64,000 nt of DNA from Emydura subglobosa. Taxonomy: Eukaryota > Chordata > Testudines > Chelidae. Numbering within the stretch: the first letter of the stretch is position 1; every line of letters starts with the position of its first letter. The stretch covers positions 71,602,111-71,666,110 of the forward strand of contig ML679956.1 of NCBI GenBank assembly GCA_007922225.1, given 5' to 3'. Of the stretch, positions 23,525 to 46,600 are shown one piece after another. The translations under genes were made by a program, and so were the position numbers. Under the pieces are notes generated by a model. The model ran no database searches and was not told the origin of the DNA. It worked only from the letters and a program-made list of their open reading frames with translations.

Positions 23525-23700
23525 GGGAGTGAGGGAATGTGGGTTCCAGACCTGGCTTTGCCAATGCAATGTTGCAAACAGTGCAATGTTGGATAAATCA
23601 CTTAAACTTTCTGTGCCCCAGTTTCCCCTCTATGAACTGGGGACAATTCTTCCCTACCAGCCAGCAGAATTGTGAGGTTTCATTCATTAACAGTAGTGTG
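23525..23700 (+). repeat. MIR-type SINE
   Basis: GTGGGTTCCAGACCTGGC, then TAAATCACTTAAAC and CTGTGCCCCAGTTTCCCC follow the MIR head-to-core order, with an extra TGCAATGTTG repeat in the middle. Confidence 0.65.
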
Positions 23701-23754
23701 TGTAAGCCTGGCTCACTATACTCCCCTAGTGAATGGACTATGTAGAGTTTCACG

Positions 23755-23900
23755 TTTCTGCTGCAACAGTCTTTGGAGTTAATAGACCTAGTTGTTCAAC
23801 TCAGGCAACAGAAGTTCATGCTTTTAGATTCAAAGGTATCCGGTTCAATCCCACCAGTGGCTTGTTAATGTTTGTAAAACAGTATGGAAGTGCTAATATT
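23755..23900 (+). repeat. tRNA-derived SINE
   Basis: A pol III B-box-like motif GGTTCAATCCC (about 23841) follows an A-box-like stretch TTGTTCAACTCAGGCAACAG by about 30 bases. The same arrangement, with TGCTT(C/T)TA between the boxes, is present at 30.73-30.86 kb, so both belong to one SINE family. Confidence 0.55.
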
Positions 23901-26232
23901 CACCAGACAAAATCAATCCAAATCCCTCAGGTAGCTGAGGGCCTGGCAGCCCCAGAACCCAGGTAATTGATATAATTGACATTAAGAAACCATTCAGGAA
24001 CCCCAAGATAAGCAGCTGTACTCCACTTCTGCAACAAGGGTGAGAGGACAAGGGGATTTGGAGATACATTTATATCCATTAAGCCAAAGGATCAGTTAAG
24101 TTTGGGGGGTTCCCCCAGAGTTATCTCACTAATTCCCACAACATCCTCAGGACAGACCTGTGCAGGGTGATCTCATCATGGTGGAGACAATTCTGTTTAC
24201 AGAAGAGAAGGCAAAAAGTGTATTTTGCAGGCCCACCCAAAAGTGTTCCCGAACACTGATGCTAGGAGCATTAACAAGCTTCAGTTAATTGAGGTGCACA
24301 ATGATAGGGTTGGCTTGTCTCTTACAAGAGAGCTAGTGGGCAAAAAGAAGTTGGTAAAACATATAGCAACATCTTATGAGTAGACATTCATGTCCTTTAA
24401 AGACATATAGAGACAGACATTTCTACCAGAAGAACTCAACACAGTTCATATTGCAATGAATTGTAAAGAAACTGATGATCAGCTACTGTTTGAAAATGTA
24501 CACGAGTAACTCATATTAAACTATACAAATCAATAGCAAATCAGTGGCTGAAGGAATGAACCAACATGCAGGACTCAAACTAATACAGATATAGGCACAG
24601 TAAAACCACCTTGTTTTGGAAAGTAAACATTTACCAAAACCCTGTTTGAGACCTTGACAGGTTATTTTAAAAAGTGTCACCTTTGAAAAAGAAACGAACC
24701 AACACACACGAGTTTCCCTAAGCGCCTGGGTCATACATAGTCAGGATCAACACTAAGCATCCAACAATTACAGCAATGAGAGTGGTGCTCCGAACATCAT
24801 TCATGCACCAAATGGGGGTGTCTTTTAATTTTAAAGTATACTGATTAATCAATCATAGTATCATACTATATTAATTAAAATATACGTCTTCATATTAAAG
24901 CACCATTACTGTTTGTTATTGAAGTAGGTCTGATCTATAATTTAAGGCACTCTTTGGCAGACACTTCTCCCTTTGGCATTGGAACATTCCAAAGCCAGGG
25001 TGTTCTGCAGGATTCTTAGAGGCCAAGTGATTTAGGGGCTACTCCTACAAAGTTTTCAGCTCAACGCTCCCATTCAAGTCAATGGAAGCTGAAGGTATTC
25101 AGCACCTTGTGTGTTGAGGGTTCAATCCGGCAATACAAATCCAAGACTGAGCTACCAACATGAGAATTGTCCATTGTAAACATTCTAGGATCTGTGATTT
25201 CCCAGTGTTGATGTATGAGCGGTCACTTAGTTAAACAGGACGTAAGCACAGACTGACAGACGTACATGCTACAAGCAGCATGTCATTATTTAGTATGTCT
25301 TTCTCTATGGCTTTTGCTTTTAATGAAGAACAAATCACTGACCAAGGTCAGAGGGCTGTTTCAGGGGATGTCAGCAATAGGGGAGTTACTTGAATAACGA
25401 ACTCTCTGAACAGGTTGGAATATGACCTAAAATGTTTTAAAAGAGCAAAATTGAGGAAAAAATATTAAAAAACAGGAAATAAAAACTCACTTCAGTCATT
25501 TCTCAAGGGTCAGATATTGCTAAAAATAATGGAAGATCAGTTAATTTCTTTTAGATACTTAAACAATTTTAAAGTTAATTTGCTGCTCATTAAATACAAA
25601 AAAACAAAAGAGCCATGGAGATTGAAATCCACCATATATACCCAGAGAACAGGTACAATCTGGACAGCAGCAATGCAAACTGCCCTTCTAGTGTGCTGCA
25701 ACCCTGACCTGGAGGGGCTGCCTTTAGGAAGCAAAAGGGTAGTTCAATCCTTGGGCTCTCTAGGGTGCCAGGATCAATTATTTTCATGGCATTCGTCATT
25801 TGTCCACTAGGTACCAGATTGAGACCACCAAACGCATTTCACATTGGTCAGCAACCAGCCCTCAGATTTCACCAGGGATTAAAGAGAGAGACTATCCCCC
25901 CATATCACTATGGGAGCCCTATAACAGTGTTTAAAACCATACACAATTTTTGTACAACATCTGTGGTTTGTGGCTTTGGTCATTTCAAGTTACTCACCTT
26001 GAGAAGTGCATTATGACCCCTTTAATGTAATTAACTCCCCCTTCAATGCAATTAAGCCCCCCTTCAGATAATACTTGAGTGTCTGTTGAAGGCCCCACAT
26101 GTAATATTGCAAGGATCAAAGTTCTGATGTGTTGAAAGACTGTATACATTACACCTGGGACTTGGAGTTTCTTTTTTTTCTGAAGTCGCAGCGGAGCTGG
26201 ATCTAAAGGCACCTGGCTCATGTAGTTTTGCC
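23901..26232 (-). other. 3' flank and probable 3' UTR of MYD88
   Basis: Non-coding DNA after the MYD88 stop. No canonical AATAAA is seen on the minus strand between 24.0 and 26.2 kb. The variant ATTAAA occurs at 26026-26021 (about 210 bp after the stop), near 25.32 kb and near 24.83 kb. The transcript end therefore cannot be fixed from sequence. No OXSR1 exon is recognised here, although OXSR1 follows MYD88 in human. Confidence 0.4.
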
Positions 26233-37045
<10,813 letters not shown>

Positions 37046-39399
37046 TTCTGGGGAGGACATTCTCCTGACCTGACAGAGGCTACCCCTCTCCACCCACCTA
37101 AGGGACCAGGCACCTCCATTGCTTTCCAGCCTGGGAGCAGACACATCACACACCAGCCCAATCCTTCCCTCTCCCCTTCAGGGAGCAGCTGGTGACCCCA
37201 CTACCTAGCCCCCAGACTTACTTCGCTACCCGCACCTTCATGGACCAACGGACATCCTCACCCTTGCACTCAGAGCCTGCATTTCCCAACACCCCCTCCC
37301 CTATGAACAAGGCCTAGGCTGGGAAGTGATGCTTTGATGGTGGTATTTCCATTAGGATCAAGCTGATTTGTATTAGGGACCACACTGAGGGTGCCACTGG
37401 GCTAGGCCCTGCATAAACACACACCACTGCGGGAGAAAGGAAGCATTATTAGCCCCATGCCCCAGAGGGGGCACAAAAAGATTGAGCAACACACCCAAAA
37501 TCCCGTAGGAAGGCTGGGGCAGAGCTGGGAATTGAACCAGCATTTCCTGCTAATCCCAAGCTGACAGACTCTGCTTGGGGTGCTGGTGTTAGCAGGGGGC
37601 ATCTCTGCATAAACCAGTTGTTGAGGTACTGGGATGAGGCTGTCCCCCCCATCATTCCTCTTTGGGGGTGGAAGGCCTCAGCCCTCCAGTCTATTGCCCC
37701 CTGACTTCAGGTTAGCTGGTCTCTGCTCCTACTTACAGAGGGGACGTTTGCCTTCCCCACAAACATCACCTCAGTAAGGGGCTCCCTTGCCATCCCCAGA
37801 GACGCCTGCATGAAAGATCCCACCAGCGATGTTCTCACGGATCCCTCATTGGGTGGCTGTGCCCATCACAGCAGAGCCCTTGGTGTAGGTGGCAGGAAGC
37901 CTCCCCTTCTCCGCAATCCCCCTCCCTCACTGCTGAAGCGGTGGAGAACAGAGATTTCCTTCCTCTCAGCCCCCAAAGACCAGCTGGGGAGAAGGGGGCT
38001 GAGAAAGAGGGAGGCCCCACCCAAGCTGGCTGCATCCTGTCCCAGCAGAGCTCACTATTATACATGCTGCTCCATGGGGAGAGGGCAGCCCCAGCCCCCA
38101 AGGAATGGCTGGGGCTGAGCCTGCTCCTGACTGCCAGGCACAGCAGCATTGGCTGACTAACCCCCATTTCCTTAGCAAGCAGGGTGAAGGCGGAACCCAC
38201 ACACCCACTCCCAGCACCATGCAGGATGGCGGAGACAGAAGTCAAAAGCCTAGTAATAACTCCCCCCCCCCTTACCTGAGCTGCATCTCTGGGGGTCCCA
38301 TGCTGCAGGTGGTCTATCCCACATGCTGGCTGTGAGTGATGATGTCACTGACATCATGTGACCCCTGAATTCCTCAGCACTCACCTGTTAAACCAGATCT
38401 AGTCTGCTCTGCTTCCTTCTTTGTAGCGGCTAAATGGCTGTTGCAGAGGGCATTCCAGATCATTTGGCTGCAGGGGCAGGAGATGCTATATGCCAGAGGT
38501 AGTATGATGATAGAGAATGTGAGAAAGAACTGCTTTCTTCTAACACTGGACAAGGAACTTGACTGGAAGAAGGGAAAAGTATTATCCCTACAAATACTCT
38601 GTCTCATCTTACTTCACTGCACAGCTTGTGTCTACAACCTTCCCCAAGTCCCTAGTCTAGCCTTCTGCTACAGATTTAAAGAAACATGGCATATATTCTT
38701 ACAAGAGCAGAAGAGAAGGAAAAGATGGGAATGTAGGGCAAGAAAGAAAGAAGCCTTAGATACCATGCTGATAAGTGCTATATATTAAAAACCCGAGATA
38801 GGAAAAAGCCTTGCATTGTTGTGTGCTAAATCTATCTTCTTGATGCTTTCTGCATCTGAATTACATTGCTGGCAGAAAATGCAAGCTCCTTAGGACCAGT
38901 ACCAGAGCTGACTCTTCCATAATGAATACAGTGTACTTTAATTTAATCAGAGTTTGAAATTTATCAAAGTGTGGGGGAGTTTTTCTTTGTTTTTGGCAAA
39001 ACAATTGTGTGACATTCAGGGCCTATGAGGGTTTTATTCTGCAACAAGCGTCTTCACGAACATCATTTACACTTTGTCTTAACTTTGATTCTTCATCAAC
39101 TTCTCTTCCTCACCCCCTCACTACACCTGAGGTTTTTACAAGATTGAAAATGGGGGTTATGTTTGGAACAGACCATCAAATTCATGTTACTATCCACAAC
39201 CAACAGCTTGTGGTGATAGCATACCACGTACAAGGCTGCAGCTGAAGTTATCAGACGTCCTCCTGCTCATTTGTCAAATAATTTTATTCTCCATTTGGGC
39301 CTGTTTCAGCTCCCATTGATTTCAATAGGATTGGGTTCCAGTCAATGAAGGGGCACTTTCACATCTATGGCTTCAGTCCTCTGTTCAACTCCACTTACT
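37046..39399. other. Spacer between MYD88 and CRY-DASH, first part
   Basis: GC-rich at first and then average. Overlapping open frames around 37.8-38.3 kb on both strands have no family motif and no splice structure. No thiolase (ACAA1) exon is recognised. Confidence 0.45.
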
Positions 39400-39797
39400 T
39401 GAGGCCTTGTCTACACTGGAAAAAGGTTTGCCAGCATAGCTATTCCAGCACAGCTAAACTGTCAAAATATCTTAGGGCAGATGCAGCTTATACTCATTAA
39501 AAAAAAAAAGGGTCTGAGCCAGTGTTACATTGATTCTGCACACAAAGTAAGTTACACCAGCAAAAGCACTTTTAACTCTGTCTAGGATAGGGCCCAATTT
39601 TTAAAGATATTTAAGTGCCTGACTCGCACTGGAATCAGTGTGATAATCAACGGGTGTTATGCTCCTAAATACCTTTACGAATCCGGCACGAGGGCTTTTG
39701 GCAGGATAAAAACGACACACACAAAGATTTAAAAAAATAAATAAATCACCCCCTCCTTGCCATTCCCAGGCTAGTTTCTAGTGTAGACCCGGCCTCA
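39400..39797. mobile_element. Non-autonomous DNA transposon with TGAGGCC...GGCCTCA ends
   Basis: TGAGGCCTTGTCTACACT at the left pairs with AGTGTAGACCCGGCCTCA at the right over about 18 bp. The inside has no coding capacity and includes (A)n runs. Blocks with the same TTGTCTACAC wording occur at 35.1, 45.7 and 54.7 kb. Confidence 0.7.
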
Positions 39798-40939
39798 GGC
39801 AGAACTCTCACTGAAGTCAGCCATCAGACTGGAAAGGTTGGACCCCACGGCCAGAGGGTAGAGTGGCATCAGGTCTTCCTGGGAAAGGAATAAACTCACC
39901 TCCCCTCAGATAAAGTCAATTATATGAGGTTAAACCTGGCTGGTTACTTCCAGGAACAATGTTGCACAATGCTCCACAACCCATTTGTTAGGAGGAAACT
40001 TAGGGAAAGAGATTCATGTTGCAATCTGCCCTGAAGCTTCCCAGACCTAAGCCAAGTCTACTCTTAAAATTTTGCCAGTATAGTCAAGTCAATGAAGGTG
40101 TGATTTTTTAAATGTCATTTTTATACCGGCAAGTGCCTTAATGAGTGCTTTTGGTGCCACAGTGTAGTTGGTTAGGGGAACCAGTTAAGCTATACTGCAG
40201 AAGCACTTTTTTGCCAGAATGAGCTGCAAGTCTACAAGGAGAGTTTGCCATTATGCCTATATCAAACCTTTTTCATGTAGACTAGGCCCTAGTCCTTGTC
40301 CATTCTAGGAAAGTACCTGGTTTAATTAAGTCAATTTAAAAATGGTTCTAGTTAAACTGATGCAAGCCTGTAATGTAGATGCCCATAAATTGGTTTAACC
40401 CTTGCTAATTATGAAGGTGCCAGTCACGGTTCCATAGTTAGGGTTTAGTTCCATTTAGCACTTAAGGTTGGGATTGAACATATGTTATGTGTGAAAGCTA
40501 TATATGGCACATATTAAGTCAGTAATTTATCAATACAAACTAAGCCAGTTTAAGCAAGGGCTTATCTGGTTTAAGGGCTTCTACATTTGAACCAGTTTAA
40601 CTAGATTGATTTTAAACTGATGCATTTAAACCAGAGCCCTTGTAGCATAGGCATGGCCTGTGGCTCCCCTGATCCCTGGTGGTGACGAACTCCAGAGCCA
40701 AACAAGAGCCCTCCAGTGAGAGTGCCCGGCTCCCAGACTCCACGTGTTTGAATCTGGGCTCTTTGTGGAGTGAAGATGCCACGCTAGGGAACAGCGAGAG
40801 GAAGGATCTCTCTGAAGTAACCAAGTCAGACCATTAAGACTTTTTGGACAAGAACTAGAAGCCTAAACTTGACCCAGAATAGGACTGGTCGCCGATACTG
40901 AGCACAGAGCAATGCTCTGAAACACTCTGATCTGCTTGC
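39798..40939. other. Gene-free spacer with MITE-like sequence
   Basis: AAGTCTACTCTTAAAATTTTGCC near 40051 and TTTTTCATGTAGACTAGGCCC near 40268 look like the two ends of another member of the family at 39.40 kb, but too diverged to delimit. GAACCAGTTTAA/TTAAACTGAT motifs at 40.35-40.62 kb suggest a further palindromic repeat. Confidence 0.4.
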
Positions 40940-41455
40940 TGTTGTAGGAAAGCACAGGGCCCTCCTAAATAAAGACTTGAGTGCGTAGTTCTTTGAGGCA
41001 GTTTATTTCGAGCAGCTCGGAGAAGTGTCGGTCACCCTAAGGCTCCCGAAGACTTCTGCTTACAGACTCACATCACTAAGTTTTATACAGTATTCAAACA
41101 AAGGAGACAAAGAAAAAGATGACGTATTCGGTACTTTTCCATTAGCTCAACCTTTTTCTACATTAAGGTATATTAAAAAATTCCCCCATATTGCTAATTG
41201 ACCAGGGCCCCAGGTTACTATAACAACTATCTCTTAGAACTAGCTAACAATGTCCCGTTATCTACTGACAGCTGCAGAACCTGCAACATCTGCAAATGTA
41301 ACCTTCTCCAAGGCTAAGAGCTACTAAAAATCCAAGATGGAATCTTTAGCATACAAGATGGAGTCTTAAAAGCTTAATACAAAATAGAATATATAACTTG
41401 ATAGAAAAGTAGAATACAAAACGGAGTATATAAAAACTTTCCCTTTCACACTGTA
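40940..41455 (-). mobile_element. Probable solo LTR, antisense
   Basis: On the minus strand the block begins TGTGAAAGGGAAAG (41455) and carries AATAAACTGC near 41010, then ends near TACAACA at about 40940, the layout of U3-R-U5. It contains repeated CAAGATGGA motifs (complement) near 41330-41360. No coding interior adjoins it, and the flanks give no clear duplication. Confidence 0.5.
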
Positions 41456-42091
41456 CAGAGCATCAAACTTTCAGGCTGGTGCCACAGGCAAACAAAACTA
41501 CCATAGTGACCCCATATCAGATTCCACGGTGAACCTATTTTTCTAAAGCACTATGGAAGATACAGTCAAAGAGAACAGGATTTTGGCACCTCAGAGCAGT
41601 CATTTTGCTTTTGGATCTCTGCAAGAGGGGAAATCAGGAAAGTAAAAATATTCCAATGCAAAAGTTTAAGTTGTATCATGGATCAATGTTTTTAAAAGCT
41701 GTACACCCTAAAGCACCTTAGCATAAGGAAATTCAGTATATGTATGTCCAATTATATATACAAATCAACACCTTCTCCAGTCTGTAATACGAGGTAGAAA
41801 TCTGGCTACCATAGTTATAAGCCCTAGTAAAAAGCAAAGGCACTGGAAAAACAGTCTGACCACTTGACAATAGCAAAATGACCATACCGTTATGGTTAAT
41901 AATTATTACTTATAAAGCCCCTTTCAACCAAAAGCACTTTACAAATTTAAGCGATCCCCATATATAATTAATGTATCAATTCACTCATCACCCATCTCTG
42001 GGGTGGAACACATTAGCTTTTTAACAGCACAGAGCAACAGTTTAAAGCAGGAAGTGATGAATACCAAGTCAGATCATCAGCTCGGGTAAAT

Positions 42092-42625
42092 CAGTGGTTC
42101 CCAACCTGTGCCCAGCAGGCCAAAAGTGGCCCGTGGGGTCTTTCAAATTGGCCCGCTACTCCCCTCCCACTGGCTGCAGCAGAGAGCTGCCGCCTAGGGA
42201 CCCAGGTGGAGTACACAGGGTTATAGGATGCATGCAGTTTCCCTGCTGCAACCAGAGGGACAGGAGATCAGTGCTCCCCTCCCCCGGCTCCAGCAGAGAG
42301 CAAAGTCCTCTGCCTGGGTCCATAGGTGTTGGGGTCCCTGCTGGTGCCAGAGGGAGGGGAGCACAGATCTCCTATCCCCCTAGATGCAGAAGGGAGCCAC
42401 TGCCTAGAGACCCAGGTGGAATGCACGGAGCTACAGGACGTGTGTGGTTTCCCTGCAAGTGCAGCCAGGGGAACTGGAAATCAGTGATGAAGTAGCCACT
42501 TCGCTGAACTCCTGCCATCTGGCTGCAAGGGGTAAAGGGGGAGGCTGCTAGCAGAGACTGGTGGCCCTTCAGGGTTGTAAAAATGGTATCTGTGGCCCTC
42601 AAGCCAAAAAGATTGGGAACCACTG
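42092..42625. mobile_element. Non-autonomous hAT transposon with an internal ~207-bp duplication
   Basis: Ends CAGTGGTTCCCAACCT and GATTGGGAACCACTG are near-perfect inverted repeats, a classic hAT terminus. The octamers outside (GGGTAAAT and GCTTAACT) agree at five of eight positions, a plausible worn 8-bp duplication. Inside, a unit with CTAGGGACCCAGGTGGA (about 42195) recurs as CTAGAGACCCAGGTGGA (about 42402). No transposase. Confidence 0.75.
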
Positions 42626-43426
42626 GCTTAACTGATTTCAATATTTTCAATAGAATTATGCTTATTTATAATACCTGAGGATCTGGTCTTAGTACATCCA
42701 GTTGGTTTTTGAGAGGCATTTAGGTGGGCAAGATGTAATTTCCATCCCACTTGAATTTGGCCAGGATACAAGGTTAACACCTTTTTTGTTGAAGCTGTCA
42801 TGGGATTCTTAAAAGCGCAAATGACTAAGAACTTCAGCTCCTTTCTGAAAGAGAAACATTTCCTAAAGATTAGAGGTAAAAATCTTGATCCACTGGAAGT
42901 CAATGGCGAAACTCCATTGACTTCAATGTGTCCAGGATTTCACTCTTGCTTTGGTTAGCTATTAATGAGAGAGAGAAGTTGGCCCTAAACAGTAACCGTT
43001 ATCAGTTGGAGTTCTCAGCAGGCAGTCACATCAGTCATTTCTTAGAAGGGCAGAGACTGCCTTCAGGATACATCTTTGTTGCGAGAGAAGTAAAAGTCCA
43101 CCCCTCTGTCCTTGTGTTGCTTTGGTGTGTCCGAGGGATTTTTTCCTCCCCTTGGAGGGTGGTCTCTCTTGTTCTGTAATTGAGAGGAGGGCAGTGAAGG
43201 TTATTGACTGAAGATAAAAGAAAGCCGGATTTTTATGTTATAAAGCGATCTAGACATCTCACAGTCATCAGAAAAAAATGTAACAGGTTGCAGCTCTAGC
43301 CAGATGAAAAGCCCAGTCATGGACCCTTTAATGATTTGGATTAAATGGGTTCTCTAGTTTATACCCATATTCAGAGCAAGAAGCAGAACTAACTCCCTAG
43401 TTCAGTTGAAAGTTCATCATACTTAC

Positions 43427-43603
43427 TGTCTTCTGGGTGATATGTCTGCTCCATTCTCGGGCCATGACGACTGGCAGCGGATAGGTCTCCCCTAGCGCTA
43501 TCCCAGCTTGTGAGAGGGAGGCATTGCTCAGTGCCCAGAGTGTGTGTATCTCCCCTCCCTTTACACACTGTATTTCTGGAACCCACAGTCGGACATAATC
43601 TCC
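43427..43603 (-). CDS. CRY-DASH: CRY-DASH exon: C-terminal part
   Basis: 177 bp, phase 0 at both ends. Encodes [20 protein letters not shown], then [20 protein letters not shown] and [13 protein letters not shown]. The acceptor is CCATTTGCAG|GGA and the donor AAGACA|GTAAGT. If the donor were not used, reading would continue ten codons to a stop at 43399-43397. DASH proteins usually carry a further basic tail. Confidence 0.93.
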
Positions 43604-46600
43604 CTGCAAATGGAAACAATGGAATTCAGGGGGATTCACTCATACCGACAGGGCAGGATATAATAATCTGACTTCCTATAGTGCCTTCCGAACAAGGATG
43701 GGAAAGCACTTCATTAACTTTAAAGAATGAAGCCCTGTGAAATGGGGAAGCATTTTCCCCATTTTCAGGTGGGGAAACAGGTACTGTTATGTCAGGGCCA
43801 ACTTTTTCAAACCTGGGAGTCTTCTGTTAGGCCCTCAAATCCATGTTTAGGCATTTGAATAAGTGGCCTAATTTACAGAGATGCCAAGTATGTGCCCCTC
43901 CCATTAGCTTCATCTTGGGGTACTTAGAAGCCCTGGGAGCATTTGTCCCTACACCAGAAATAAGCCCCACTCCCTGCTGACATGGGAGACAGCAGGGGCA
44001 GCTACTGGGCAGGACAGGGAGCTTCTCCAGGACACAAAGAAGCTGGGATGTGGAGTGGGGGCAGGGTTAATCACTCCAAAACTCTGGTTCATTAGTAGTG
44101 GGTAGGAATATGAAAGGGACGTTTGATCCCTTCCCTCCCACCCCGACAAGGCGAGAGTCAGAGGAAAATTGACTGTAACTGTCCTTTAATCTCATAGCTG
44201 TGGGTTTAAACCCACTGTTGGGTGTATTACTGTGTTAGGTGAGCAGCTCAGTCCCTTCCATCACTAATTTCTGTGTTTCCCATGCAGTTGCCCTGTGTTT
44301 GAGTAACACATTGCACAATGTCTTGATAAGATATGACAGTTACCTGGTGGAAATGCCATTAAACGGAACAGAGAAATGCTAGTAATGGGGACAGCCGCAG
44401 ACCCAGACTTCCCGAGCCAGGTAACAGACTCTGAATGTCAGGTCTCTTCTTGCCCCCATCACCACTAATCAGGAAATGCCTGGAGTCCAAGGGATTTTTC
44501 TAGCACCAGTACCTATTGACTTGAATAGGTTTTTCTACAGTTCCATTGGGACTGTTTATTGCATTTAGTTTTCTTCAGCATCCACGCGTATAAACAGAGC
44601 CATGAATAATACAGCTCTGATTGTAACACTGGTTTAGCTGTTCCAATAAATGCATTAGCTTTCTTAGGGTTTTATACCACTGCCTGTCTCCATGGCATTT
44701 AAGCAAATGATTAGCTATTCTTTTGTTATAAGCTCATTGTGCACATTTGTACCCTAAACAGATTTCACTCCTATGTCTCTGCAGCTCCACTGCATGCAGA
44801 AGCAGCTCTTCAGAGGAGACAGGCAAGGTGTGACTGGGGCTAAAATTCAGAGTTACAGCGCGCTGGAGTACCTACTGATGTGAAGAGCGCACTGAAAAAA
44901 TCATGCCAGTCAATAATCAGGCTGCCGGGGGGCTCCGGGGACACAGGCACAGTCACACACTGCAGCATGCCCCTATGACTTCAGTGCAGCTGCACCTGCT
45001 TTTGCCTCCAGCAAACTCAACCTTTGCTCACTAAAGAATGAAGATCAAACTAAATTACCACTGGTTTCAGGGAGCCAAATCTGGTTGCTTTTAAAAGAAA
45101 TAAATAGGATCCACTGATGAGCAGGCCCCGATTTTCAAACTCGGAAGCCTAAAGTTGAGCACCTAAATCCATATTCAAGTGCCTAAATGAGTGACCTGAT
45201 TTTCTAGAGTGCTGAGCCTCCAGCAGCTCCCACTGAAGTCAAGCTCTAAGAAGTATAACTGCAGGTCTGCACTTTGAAAATCTTACCAAGGTGACTATCA
45301 AGTCAGATCAAAACCTTACGGGCCACTTCCATAACTGCTGAAGTTTTGTTCTTCCACCGGCTGGGGCAAAGTGGAAAGGAAGATGAGGAAGAGAGCGACG
45401 CAGCACTGGAACAGTTCACCAGGAGACTTACGTTGCTGTCATAATCCAGGCCTTGTTTAATCATGTTAAACTTCCTGTTTTCCCTTGGGTCGTTTCCAAT
45501 TCCAGCGCTGTATAACCAGTTCCCATAATTACTGCAGACGTCATAGTCCACCTTAAACACACATAGAAAACCAGTCAGAAGAGGTGAGTCTGCTGTTCAG
45601 AAAGAAAAGGGCCAAGGGAGGAAAATCATGTGCAGGCCCCATTGCTCTGGAATCTGGGTACTTGTCTACACACAACACAATGTGGTATCATTAAAGTGAT
45701 AAAACCTCCCCTCATTTGGATGCAGTTATAGCAGTATAAAGGTTCTTATACCGGTATAGCTATTCCTATACAGGAAGGGGAATGAGTTATACCGGTGTAA
45801 GGCACCTTTACCCCAATAGAACTACCTCCACACTAGGAGGAGGGAGAAGTTGTACCACTTCAAATATTTTTGTGAGGTTTTTTTAAAACCCACACCATAG
45901 ATACACCAGTACAAAATCTGTGTCTAGCCCAGGTCTGGTACTGATTGGCCCTGTCACAGGGTGTGACTGCTCCACAACATCCCCTCTTGGCCAAACAAGG
46001 TGCACTTAGCACTCCCTGCCTCAGTTTCCCTCCCCCGAGGCAGGTTTCCTCAGCTCACATCACACCACCCTGGGTGAAAGATGTGGCTTGGCCCTCTGAC
46101 CAAGTCACAACATACACAACCCTTTCTGGGGTAGCAAAAGTCCAAACTAAAAAGGCCCAACCAAAGAAAAATGTCCCTCTGCCCTTCAGGGATTCTCTTC
46201 AGCCAATCATCAGGGCACTGTTTCCAGCCCCTTTCTGGGCTCGGTGCCTCATGCCTTCCCAGCTGAGGTAGAGAGCCCTGGCTCCCCAGCCAGGTTCCCC
46301 TGGAGAGTCCTTTTAGCCAGCCAAGCCTGCTCCCTGTGGTTCAAACATCTGACCAACTTTACTCAGTCCTTTTATAAAGCCCAGGAGACCACTAATCCAT
46401 CACCTGACCCTCCACAGTCCCACTCCCTTCTGGCACAGGTGTGGCTGGCCCCATCTTCCCTTAAAGGCACCAGTCACCTTGGGACAGGACAGGCACCCTC
46501 CTCCATTCCCATAGTATCAGAGCACCTCACACTCTTCCTTTTACTTTCCCTCGACTCCTAGACATTGTTATCCCCAGTTTACAGATAAGGATCCGAGGCA

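Noticed and set aside
23755..23900. A functional tRNA gene
   Set aside because: The A- and B-box-like motifs are present, but the arms do not pair into a cloverleaf and the same sequence recurs as a SINE.
1..26232. OXSR1, expected next to MYD88 by human gene order
   Set aside because: No kinase-domain exon or CpG-rich promoter was recognised; the gene probably starts left of the window.
42870..42905. Minus-strand reading VDQDFYL followed by a stop, as a candidate CRY-DASH last exon
   Set aside because: The sequence is part of a common dispersed repeat (ATTGACTTCCAGTGGATCA type), lacks the expected basic tail and has no clear acceptor.
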